Below, piece after piece: positions 1 to 8,789 of a DNA stretch of 64,000 bases; within the stretch, counting starts at the first letter, position 1; every line of letters starts with the position of its first letter. The notes under the pieces were generated by a model. The model was given only the letters and a program-made list of their open reading frames with translations. It made no database searches and was not told where the DNA came from. The DNA comes from Bacillota bacterium (GTDB lineage: Bacteria; Bacillota_I; Bacilli_A; RF39; UBA660): positions 132,217 through 196,216 of the forward strand of contig SVAS01000001.1 in the NCBI GenBank assembly GCA_015059285.1. Direction: 5' to 3'. The position numbers were made by a program, and so were the translations under genes.

Positions 1-491
1 ATAAAATTATTAAAGATATTAATATGCCTAGAGGTAGTTTTTATTTATATTTTGAAAATAAAGAAGATATATATTTATATATTTTAGAAAATTATTTGAA
101 ATCATTTAAGAATGTTTTATTTGAGTTATTAAAAGAAAATAATAACGATATTTTTAAAAGCATGGTGTGTCTTTATGATTATATAGTAGATAATAAAAAG
201 TTAGACCATACTTTAATAACTAATATTTTTATTAATATGAATTCTAAACAAATAGAAATGGCTATTCCTAAACTTTTAAAAAAAGAAGTTGATGGTAGTA
301 TTATAAGTGCTACAGATTTTAAAAATTATAATGTAGAAGAAGATGAAATAGAAGTAATTATGAGTATTTTATTTCCTCTTTTATTTATGAGTATAGGAAA
401 AACTTATTCTAATACTTGTGATAAAAAAAATGTTAGAGAATTTTATATTAAACAAATAAATATAATTAAAAAGGGATTAGAAAGGAGATAA
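1..491 (+). CDS. TetR/AcrR-family transcriptional regulator, 5' truncated by window edge
   Basis: In-frame upstream codons KIIKDIN precede MPRGSFYLYFENKEDIYLYIL, typical end of a TetR HTH; followed directly by ABC exporter genes. Confidence 0.8.
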   Translation, partial: KIIKDINMPRGSFYLYFENKEDIYLYILENYLKSFKNVLFELLKENNNDIFKSMVCLYDYIVDNKKLDHTLITNIFINMNSKQIEMAIPKLLKKEVDGSIISATDFKNYNVEEDEIEVIMSILFPLLFMSIGKTYSNTCDKKNVREFYIKQINIIKKGLERR

Positions 492-493
492 TT

Positions 494-2689
494 ATGTTCA
501 AAATATTTAAATATTTAAAAACATCTATTATTTCAATTTTAATAATAATGGGATTATTAATATGTCAAGCAAATTTAGATTTAGCTTTGCCTGATTACAC
601 ATCTAAAATAATTAATATTGGTATCCAACAAAATGGTATAGAAAATGCTGCTTTAGAAGTTATTAGTGAAAGTACTTTTAATGAAATTTCTATTTTAGTT
701 GATTTTGAAGAGTTAGAATATTTAAAAGAAAACTATAAATTAATTAAAAAAGGAAATTCTAAATATATAAAAGAATATCCTATTTTAAAAGATGAAAATG
801 TATATTTATTAAATACTAAAAAAATAGATAAAATAGATGAAATATTAACTAATGCTTTTTCTTTGTTTTATGTAAGTGATATGCTTACAAAAATGGAAAA
901 CAATTCATTTAACATACCAGCAGGTATGAATTTAATTGATATGCTAACTAATATGGATGAGACTACAAAAGAAGAAACTATTAAAAAACTTGAAGACATT
1001 CTTTCTAATATGCCAGATACTATACTAAATTCATCTGCCATAGAATTTGTAAAAAACGAATATGAAAAAGTTGGTATTAATTTAGGTAAAATGCAAACAA
1101 ATTATATAATAACTAGTGGTGCTAAAATGCTTGGAATAGCACTTCTTATTATGCTAGTTGCAATAGGAGTTACTTTCTTTGGTTCTCGTTTAGCTGCAAA
1201 ACTAGCATATACTTTAAGAAGTAAAGTATTTGAAAAAATTGTTCATTTTTCTAAAAGTGAAATCAAAAAATTTGGTACAGCATCTTTAATAACAAGAACA
1301 ACTAATGATATCCAACAAATACAACAAGTAGTAGTATTTTTAATGCGTATAGTTTTTTATGCTCCAATTATAGCTATTGGCGGTATTTTAAAAACAACAT
1401 CTGCAGATAAATCAATGTTATGGATTATTGTTTTAGCAGTAATAACATTATTTATTATTTTAGGTACACTTTTTATAGTAACGTTGCCTAAGTTTACAAA
1501 ACTACAAGTTTTAATTGATAAATTAAATTTAGTAGCAAGAGAAACTTTATCAGGTATTCCTGTTATCAGAGCTTTTAGTAATGAAAAACATGAAGAAGAA
1601 AGATTTGATAAAGCAAATAAAACTTTAACGAAAGTAAATCTATTTGTTAATAGAACAATGGCTTTAATGATGCCTTTAATGATGCTTCTTATGAATGTTG
1701 TTTGTATAGCTATTGTATGGTATGGTGCTGTTGGAGTAGATAGTGGTACTATTCAAGTAGGAGATATTTTAGCATATATTCAATATTCTATGCAAATAAT
1801 TATGGCTTTCTTAATGATTTCTATGGTATCAATTATGCTACCAAGAGCAAATGTTTCTGCTAAAAGAATAGTTGAAATATTAGAAACAAAAGACACAATA
1901 ATTGATCCAAAAGAAGAACAAGAATTTGATGAAACTAAAAAAGGTTTAGTGGAATTTAAAAATGTATGTTTTAGATACCCAGATGCTAGTGAAGATATAA
2001 TTACTGATGTCAATTTTAAAGCATTACCTGGAACTACTACGGCTCTTATTGGTTCTACGGGAAGTGGAAAAAGTACTTTGATTAATCTTATTCCAAGATT
2101 TTTTGATGTGACAGAAGGTTCTATTTTAATTGATGGAGTAGATATTAGAAATATAAATCAAGAAACATTAAGAAATAAAATTGGTTATGTACCACAAAAA
2201 GGGATACTATTTAGTGGTAATATTGAAAGTAATGTTAAATATGGGAATAAAAGTGTAACTTTTAAACAAATGGAAGAAGCCGCAAAAATTGCTCAAGCTA
2301 CAGATTTTATTGAAGCTAAACCAAAAAAATATAAAGAAAGTATTGCACAGGGTGGGACTAATGTATCAGGTGGACAAAGACAAAGACTTGCAATTGCAAG
2401 AGCACTTGCTACTAATCCAGATATACTTATTTTTGATGATAGTTTTTCCGCACTTGATTTTAAAACAGATGCTAAACTTAGAAAAGAACTATCTAAAGTT
2501 ACAAAAGATAAAACAGTATTTATTGTAGCTCAAAGAATTTCTACTATCATGAATGCTGAACAAATTATAGTTTTAAATGAAGGAAAAGTAGTGGGAATAG
2601 GAACACATAAAGAATTAGTTAAATCTTGTGAAGTTTACCGTGAAATCGCACTTTCCCAAATAGGAGAGGAGGAGATAAATAATGGCTAG
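494..2689 (+). CDS. ABC transporter permease/ATP-binding protein (exporter type)
   Basis: TM domain, Walker A GSTGSGKST, signature VSGGQRQRLAIARAL, Walker B ILIFDDSFSALD. Confidence 0.93.
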   Translation: MFKIFKYLKTSIISILIIMGLLICQANLDLALPDYTSKIINIGIQQNGIENAALEVISESTFNEISILVDFEELEYLKENYKLIKKGNSKYIKEYPILKDENVYLLNTKKIDKIDEILTNAFSLFYVSDMLTKMENNSFNIPAGMNLIDMLTNMDETTKEETIKKLEDILSNMPDTILNSSAIEFVKNEYEKVGINLGKMQTNYIITSGAKMLGIALLIMLVAIGVTFFGSRLAAKLAYTLRSKVFEKIVHFSKSEIKKFGTASLITRTTNDIQQIQQVVVFLMRIVFYAPIIAIGGILKTTSADKSMLWIIVLAVITLFIILGTLFIVTLPKFTKLQVLIDKLNLVARETLSGIPVIRAFSNEKHEEERFDKANKTLTKVNLFVNRTMALMMPLMMLLMNVVCIAIVWYGAVGVDSGTIQVGDILAYIQYSMQIIMAFLMISMVSIMLPRANVSAKRIVEILETKDTIIDPKEEQEFDETKKGLVEFKNVCFRYPDASEDIITDVNFKALPGTTTALIGSTGSGKSTLINLIPRFFDVTEGSILIDGVDIRNINQETLRNKIGYVPQKGILFSGNIESNVKYGNKSVTFKQMEEAAKIAQATDFIEAKPKKYKESIAQGGTNVSGGQRQRLAIARALATNPDILIFDDSFSALDFKTDAKLRKELSKVTKDKTVFIVAQRISTIMNAEQIIVLNEGKVVGIGTHKELVKSCEVYREIALSQIGEEEINNG

Positions 2690-4493
2690 AGGTCCAATGA
2701 AAAAAAATCATACAATTGAAGATGATAAAGTTAAAGATTTTAGAGGAACTTTAAAAAAATTAATTCATTATGTTAAAAGACATAGATTAGCTATTATTTT
2801 AATTTCTATCTTTGCTTTACTTAGTACAGTATTTTCAATTATAGGCCCTAATATTTTGGGAAATGTAACCACAGAAATATTTAATGGCTTAATTTTAAAA
2901 ATAACAGGGCAAGGGACTATGAATTTTACTTTCATAAAAAATACTTTATTAATTCTACTAGGTTTATATGTATTTTCATCAGTTTGTTCATTTATTCAAA
3001 GCTATATTATGAGTACTATATTTTGTAAGATGTCTTATGAATTAAGACAAGATATAAGTACTAAATTACATAAATTACCTCTTTCGTATTTTGAAAGAAA
3101 GACACATGGAGAAGTCCTTTCAAGAATAACTAATGATGTGGATACATTATCTTCAAATTTAAGTCAAGCTGTAAGTGAATTCGTATCTTCAGTCGCAACC
3201 TTAATAGGGACTTTAATTATGATGTTTAGAATAAGTGGTTCTATGACTATCGCATCTATTTTAGTTTTACCACTTTCTGTTATTTTAATGGGATTAATTA
3301 TGAGTAAATCTCAAAAATATTTTAACAAACAACAAAAAAATCTAGGCGATATGAATGGAATAGTAGAAGAGACTTATGGTGGTCATGATGTTGTTAAAGT
3401 ATTTAATCATGAAGATGAATCGATTGAAGAATTTAATAAAATTAATGATAAACTATATCAATCAGGATGGAAAAGTCAATTTATAGCAACCACAATGCAT
3501 CCGCTTATGAATTTCGTTGGTAATATTAATTATGTTTTAGTTTCTATATATGGTGGCTATTTAGTAATCAAAAGTAAAATACAAGTGGGAAATATTTTAT
3601 CTTTCTCACAATATGTTAGAAATTTAAATCATTCCGCATCTAATATGGCTCAAATATTTTCATTATTACAACCAACGATTGCAGCTGCTGAAAGAATATT
3701 TGAATTTTTAGATGAAAAAGAAGAAGTAGACGATATTTTAAATCCTGTTAGTGTAGAAAATATTAAAAGTGAAATCGAATTTAAAAATGTTCATTTTGGT
3801 TATAATCCAGATAAAATAGTTATTAATGATTTTAGTGCTAAAATAAAAGAAGGTCAAAAAATTGCTATAGTAGGACCTACTGGGGCAGGTAAAACAACAA
3901 TGGTAAAATTACTTATGCGTTTTTATGATGTAAATAGTGGTGAAATATTAATAGATGGTCATAATATTAAGGATTTTAAAAGAAATGAACTTAGAAGTTT
4001 ATTTGGAATGGTTTTACAAGATACATGGCTTTATAATGGAACTATTGCAGATAATATTCGCTACGGTAAATTAGATGCTAGTTTAGAAGAAGTAAAAGAT
4101 GCATGTCGTGCTGCTAGTGTTCATCATTTTGTTAAAACTTTACCTGATACTTATAACATGATTTTAAATGAAGAAAGCGATAATATTTCTAGTGGACAAA
4201 AACAATTATTTACAATTGCACGTGTAATTTTAGCTAATCCTAAAATACTAATTTTAGATGAAGCAACTAGTAGTGTTGATACGAGAACAGAAATTCTTAT
4301 TCAAAATGCTATGGATAAACTTATGGAAGGTAGAACAAGTTTTATTATTGCTCACAGACTTTCTACCATTAAAAATGCTGATTTAATATTAGTTATGGAT
4401 AAAGGAGATATTGTTGAACAAGGAACACATAAAGAACTATTAAATAAAGATGGTTTTTATGCTAAACTTTATAATTCACAATTTGAAAAATAA
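2682..4493 (+). CDS. ABC transporter permease/ATP-binding protein, partner of preceding gene
   Basis: Walker A GPTGAGKTT, signature ISSGQKQLFTIARV, LILDEATSSVD; overlaps upstream ORF by 8 bp. Confidence 0.93.
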   Translation: MARGPMKKNHTIEDDKVKDFRGTLKKLIHYVKRHRLAIILISIFALLSTVFSIIGPNILGNVTTEIFNGLILKITGQGTMNFTFIKNTLLILLGLYVFSSVCSFIQSYIMSTIFCKMSYELRQDISTKLHKLPLSYFERKTHGEVLSRITNDVDTLSSNLSQAVSEFVSSVATLIGTLIMMFRISGSMTIASILVLPLSVILMGLIMSKSQKYFNKQQKNLGDMNGIVEETYGGHDVVKVFNHEDESIEEFNKINDKLYQSGWKSQFIATTMHPLMNFVGNINYVLVSIYGGYLVIKSKIQVGNILSFSQYVRNLNHSASNMAQIFSLLQPTIAAAERIFEFLDEKEEVDDILNPVSVENIKSEIEFKNVHFGYNPDKIVINDFSAKIKEGQKIAIVGPTGAGKTTMVKLLMRFYDVNSGEILIDGHNIKDFKRNELRSLFGMVLQDTWLYNGTIADNIRYGKLDASLEEVKDACRAASVHHFVKTLPDTYNMILNEESDNISSGQKQLFTIARVILANPKILILDEATSSVDTRTEILIQNAMDKLMEGRTSFIIAHRLSTIKNADLILVMDKGDIVEQGTHKELLNKDGFYAKLYNSQFEK

Positions 4494-4510
4494 ATTATAA
4501 TTTAAAAAAT

Positions 4511-4542
4511 GATATGCTACTATTTTTGTAGTATATCTTTTT
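4511..4542 (+). terminator. Rho-independent terminator
   Basis: GATATGCTAC-loop-GTAGTATATC followed by T-run. Confidence 0.7.
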
Positions 4543-4547
4543 ATATG

Positions 4548-4744
4548 TGATTTATGTTATAGAAACCACTTTAAATAAACCTTTATGTATAATAAAAGTG
4601 TCAATGATAGTAAAGTAAAACATAATGTTATTGACACTAAAATATTTATGTTATAAAATTAATCTAGAACAATATGTTATACAAGATAAAAATGTATAAA
4701 AGAATAAAACTTGTTCAAGATAAGAAAGAGGGAGTGGAAAGAAA
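4548..4744 (+). promoter_or_regulatory. Promoter/leader, copy 1 of a duplicated ~200 bp region
   Basis: TTGACA box and TATAAA/TAAAAT; GTGTCAAT...ATTGACAC inverted repeat (4598-4605/4630-4637) overlapping -35; close copy at 7505-7702. Confidence 0.65.
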
Positions 4745-5803
4745 ATGAATAAAAAAGGATTTACGTTAATTGAACTGTTAGCAGTAATCGTAATACTAGC
4801 AATTATAGCACTAATCGCAGTACCAGTAATTATGAATATAATAAGTAGTGCAAGAAAGAGTGCATTTGAGGATACTGCGTATGGACTAATTGATGCAGGA
4901 GAAATGTATTATGCAAGTTCATTATTAGAAAATGGAATGGCTTCAGATGTAGAGTTCACAATTGAAGATGGAAAGTTTGTAGGAGAAAACAAACTAGAAG
5001 TAAAAGGGGCACTTCCAACAAATGGAAAAATAACTGTAACAAAAGATGGACGTGTTGCAATAGCCGTAAATAATGGAGCGCATTGTGTAACAAAAGCAAC
5101 AAGCGAAAGCGCTATAACAACAGTAAAATATGAAGGAAGCTGTGAATATAAAAAAGCAGCAAATCCAATCATTACATCAACAGCAACATGTATCACAAAT
5201 GAAAACGAAACATGTAGTTTAGATGCAATCAAAGCAGGAATAGCAGTAAATGTTAAAGTAAACGCTAAAGAAGAAGCGAAGACATTCTATGTAGTAAAAG
5301 ATGATGCTACAACTAACACATTAACATTAATCATGGATAGAAACGTGGATGAAAACACAGTAGCATGGATCAGTGAAAAAGACTATGGATGTGGAGAAAC
5401 AGGAGATTATTGTTCAACAAACGAAAAAGGTCCACTAACAGCGTTAAATTACTTAGAAAGTAAAACAAGTAGTTGGACAAATATCCCAGCAAAAACATAT
5501 ACATTAGCAGACGATCAAGGACAATACACAATAGAAAGAACAAATGCAAGAGCTCGAATGTTAACACATGACGAAGCAATAGATTTATTAGGATGTGTAG
5601 ATTATGGTGTTGGATGTCCAGCATGGTTGTATGGAAATTTATCCAACCCACCATATGGTTTTTGGCTAAGCTCTGCTTATGTGGACGGTGGTGACTTCGC
5701 TTGGTATGTGAACAACGATGGTAGTTTTTTCTTCTACAATGTCTATCATGGCAGTGACTATGGTGTTCGTCCAGTAATAGAAATACAAAAAACGATTATT
5801 TAA
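4745..5803 (+). CDS. Prepilin-type N-terminal methylation domain protein with C-type-lectin-like C-terminus
   Basis: MNKKGFTLIELLAVIVILAIIALIAVPVIMN; C-terminus YGFWLSSAYVDGGDFAWYVNNDGSFFFYNVYHGSDYGVRPVIEI. Confidence 0.85.
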   Translation: MNKKGFTLIELLAVIVILAIIALIAVPVIMNIISSARKSAFEDTAYGLIDAGEMYYASSLLENGMASDVEFTIEDGKFVGENKLEVKGALPTNGKITVTKDGRVAIAVNNGAHCVTKATSESAITTVKYEGSCEYKKAANPIITSTATCITNENETCSLDAIKAGIAVNVKVNAKEEAKTFYVVKDDATTNTLTLIMDRNVDENTVAWISEKDYGCGETGDYCSTNEKGPLTALNYLESKTSSWTNIPAKTYTLADDQGQYTIERTNARARMLTHDEAIDLLGCVDYGVGCPAWLYGNLSNPPYGFWLSSAYVDGGDFAWYVNNDGSFFFYNVYHGSDYGVRPVIEIQKTII

Positions 5804-5824
5804 AATCAAATATTAGAATAAAAT

Positions 5825-5849
5825 AAAAGATGATGCAAGTCATCTTTTT
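5825..5849 (+). terminator. Rho-independent terminator
   Basis: AAAAGATGA-TGCAAG-TCATCTTTTT. Confidence 0.75.
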
Positions 5850-5977
5850 ATAATATTTTTAAAACTAAGCTTTTTTCTACGTAAATGTTAATAAAAAACT
5901 TATAAATTTACAAGAATAAGTTTACTTAAAGTGTATAATTGTGATAAAATGAAAGCAAATATAAGAGGTGGGGCAGT

Positions 5978-6499
5978 ATGGAAAAATATGTACCAGATGT
6001 TTATCAAAAAAGTATATATACTATAAATTATAATAAATTAAAAAATAATGGGATTAAATGTTTATTGTTTGATTTAGATAATACTTTAGTTCCTTATAGA
6101 ACTAAAGTACCAACTAATAAAATAATAGAATTATTTAATGGTTTAAAAGAACAAGGATTTAAAGTGGTATTGTTTTCTAATAGCAGTCGTAAAAGATTGA
6201 AACCATTTAAAGAATTGTTAGAAGTTGATTGTTGTGCAAGAGCATGGAAACCATCTCCTAAAAAATTTGTTAAAGTAATTGAAGAATTAGGATTTAATAT
6301 TAGTGAAGTTGCTATTATAGGAGATCAAATTTTAACCGATGTATTAGGTGGTAATAGAGTAGGTATTACAACAATACTTATTAATCCTATTAGTAAGAAA
6401 GATTATTTTTTAACTTATATTAATAGAATAAGAGAAAAACATAAAATAAGAAAATTAAGTAAGTTAGATTTATTTTATAAAGGAAAATATTATGAATAA
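5978..6499 (+). CDS. yqeG: YqeG-family HAD phosphatase
   Basis: LLFDLDNTLVPY, VLFSNSSRKR, IIGDQILTDVLGGNRVG; followed by yqeH. Confidence 0.9.
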   Translation: MEKYVPDVYQKSIYTINYNKLKNNGIKCLLFDLDNTLVPYRTKVPTNKIIELFNGLKEQGFKVVLFSNSSRKRLKPFKELLEVDCCARAWKPSPKKFVKVIEELGFNISEVAIIGDQILTDVLGGNRVGITTILINPISKKDYFLTYINRIREKHKIRKLSKLDLFYKGKYYE

Positions 6500-7472
6500 A
6501 TGTTTAGGATGTGGTAGTTTACTTCAGTATGATAATCCCAACTTAGAAGGTTATACAAGTAATAAAGATGCTACTTATTGTGAAAGATGTTTTAGAATTA
6601 AAAACTATGGAGATTATAAAAGTATTGTTAAAGATAATAATACTTTTATTAATATTTTAAAAGAAATAAATAATACTAAATCGTTAGTTCTATTAGTAGT
6701 TGATATATTTAATTTGCCAGAAAATTTTGATGTTATAGTGGGTAATATTAATAATCCTATATTATTGGTTTTAACAAAAAGAGATATTCTTCCTAAATCA
6801 ATTTATGAAGAAAAATTACTAAATTATATGGATAATTATAATTTAAAGGTATTAGATAAAATAATTGTTAGTAGTAATAAAAATTATCAATTAGATGAAT
6901 TAATATCTAAAATAAAAATGTATCAAACCGATGATAAAGTTTATGTTGTTGGTTATACTAATGCAGGTAAATCCACTCTTATTAATAAACTTTTATATAA
7001 TTATTCTAACGTATTACCAACAATTACAACCAGTCTACTTCCATCAACTACTTTAAATAGTATTGAAATAAAATTAGATGATAAACTTACTTTAATAGAT
7101 ACTCCTGGATTACTTGAAGAAAACACTATAGATAATTTTATTGATGTAAACTTACTAAAAAAAGTAACGCCTAAAAAAGCTATAAAACCAATAACATATC
7201 AAGTTAAAACTAAACAATTTATTATAATAGAAAATTTAGCAAAATTATCGCTTAAAGATAATAACATTACTATATTTATGTCTAATGATTTAAAAATTGA
7301 ACGTTATTTTAAAGATAAAGAATTAGAATTAGAAACAAAACAAATTGAAGTAGAAGCAGGATATGATTTAGTTATTAGTGGGTTAGGATTTATTAAGTTT
7401 ACTAAAAAGGAAATAATAGAAATAAGTGTTTTAAAGGGTGTTAAAGTATATACAAGAAAATCATTTATTTAA
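6492..7472 (+). CDS. yqeH: Ribosome-biogenesis GTPase YqeH-like
   Basis: N-terminal CxxC zinc motif (CLGCGSLLQ...CERCFRIKNYGDY), circularly permuted GTPase motifs, GYTNAGKSTLINKLL, DTPGL. Confidence 0.9.
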   Translation: MNKCLGCGSLLQYDNPNLEGYTSNKDATYCERCFRIKNYGDYKSIVKDNNTFINILKEINNTKSLVLLVVDIFNLPENFDVIVGNINNPILLVLTKRDILPKSIYEEKLLNYMDNYNLKVLDKIIVSSNKNYQLDELISKIKMYQTDDKVYVVGYTNAGKSTLINKLLYNYSNVLPTITTSLLPSTTLNSIEIKLDDKLTLIDTPGLLEENTIDNFIDVNLLKKVTPKKAIKPITYQVKTKQFIIIENLAKLSLKDNNITIFMSNDLKIERYFKDKELELETKQIEVEAGYDLVISGLGFIKFTKKEIIEISVLKGVKVYTRKSFI

Positions 7473-7498
7473 ACAGTTAACAATCGTTAGCTGTTTTT
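7471..7498 (+). terminator. Rho-independent terminator
   Basis: AAACAGTTAAC-AATC-GTTAGCTGTTTTT. Confidence 0.75.
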
Positions 7499-7504
7499 AT
7501 ATGC

Positions 7505-7702
7505 AATTTATGTTATAAAAAACACTCTAAGTAAAATTTTCTGTAAAATAAAAATGTTAATGATAGTAAAATAAAACATAATGTTATTGACACTAAAATA
7601 TTTATGTTATAAAATTATTCTAGAACAATATGTTATACAAACTAAACAAATGCATAAAAGAATAAAAATTGTTTAAGATAAAATAAGAAGGAGTGGAATA
7701 GT
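7505..7702 (+). promoter_or_regulatory. Promoter/leader, copy 2 of the duplicated ~200 bp region
   Basis: Shares AATGATAGTAAARTAAAACATAATGTTATTGACACTAAAATATTTATGTTATAAAATTAWTCTAGAACAATATGTTATACAA with 4548-4744. Confidence 0.65.
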
Positions 7703-8686
7703 ATGAAGAAAAAAGGATTTACCTTAATTGAGTTACTAGCAGTAATAGTAATACTAGCGATAATAGCACTTATAGCAGTACCAGTTATAATGAATATTAT
7801 AAGTAGTGCAAGAGAAAATGCATTTAAAGATACTATGTATGGAATAGTAAAAGCAGGAGAATTATATTATGCTGAGGAGTTATTAACAGAAGATGGGATG
7901 ACAGAAGATATAACATTTACATTCACAGAAGATGGAGTAAGTCCATCAGGATTAAATATAAAAGGAAGTTTACCAACAAGTGGTTCTATGACAGTGACAA
8001 AAGAAGGGAAAATAATATTAAATGCAACAGATGGTGTACATACAGCAACAAAAGAAGAAGATAATGAAGAAATAAAAGTTGTAAAAAAAGAAGAAATAGG
8101 AGAAACACCAGAAGCCCCTATAGAAAAAACACTAAGTGAACTTGCAAAAACAAATGATTTTGCAACAAGTATAGATGCGTGTGCAACAAGTGGTACTTGT
8201 GCAGTAGGAACAAAATTTGCTCTAGAAGTCGCACCAGGTAATATTCAAAATTTCTATGTGATAAGTGATACAGATAATACTGTGACATTATTGATGGATA
8301 GAAATATAGATGAAACAACAGTAACGTGGTCAACAACAAGTGATAATATGAACGGTCCAGACGCCGCTTTGAATTATTTAGAAAGTCAGACTACAGGATG
8401 GACAAATATAGTAGCTAAGGACTTTACATTAACAGATAGTGTATATGGAACGATTACAAGACAAAATGTGCGTACAAGAATGTTAACAGAAACAGAGGCA
8501 GAAAAGATTGTTTATACTTATGATTGGTCTTATGCAAATTTAACTGCTCCAACATATGGATATTGGACGAGCTCTGCTTATGGAGAATTTGCTTCAGGTG
8601 TTGATGACGTTGGTGGTATTTCCACCTATGCTGTTTACGATGATGTTGGCAATGGGGTTCGCCCAGTAATAGAACTTTCAAAATAA
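7703..8686 (+). CDS. Prepilin-type protein, paralogue of 4745-5803
   Basis: MKKKGFTLIELLAVIVILAIIALIAVPVIMN; C-terminus YGYWTSSAY...GNGVRPVIELSK. Confidence 0.85.
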   Translation: MKKKGFTLIELLAVIVILAIIALIAVPVIMNIISSARENAFKDTMYGIVKAGELYYAEELLTEDGMTEDITFTFTEDGVSPSGLNIKGSLPTSGSMTVTKEGKIILNATDGVHTATKEEDNEEIKVVKKEEIGETPEAPIEKTLSELAKTNDFATSIDACATSGTCAVGTKFALEVAPGNIQNFYVISDTDNTVTLLMDRNIDETTVTWSTTSDNMNGPDAALNYLESQTTGWTNIVAKDFTLTDSVYGTITRQNVRTRMLTETEAEKIVYTYDWSYANLTAPTYGYWTSSAYGEFASGVDDVGGISTYAVYDDVGNGVRPVIELSK

Positions 8687-8789
8687 GTATTAATATAAGC
8701 AATTGATTATTATATCAATTGTTTTTTCTTGAAAGAAAAAGTAAATTGGTATATAATTGATTTATAAATAATAATTGGGAGTTGGTAAT

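Noticed and set aside
1780-2013. Antisense ORF of 77 aa inside the ABC transporter gene (and similar opposite-strand or overlapping small ORFs, e.g. 2289-2528, 4909-5232, 5370-5654, 8118-8339, 21273-21596, 45701-46150)
   Set aside because: They lie wholly within well-supported genes, lack ribosome-binding sites and have low-complexity compositions; treated as shadow ORFs.
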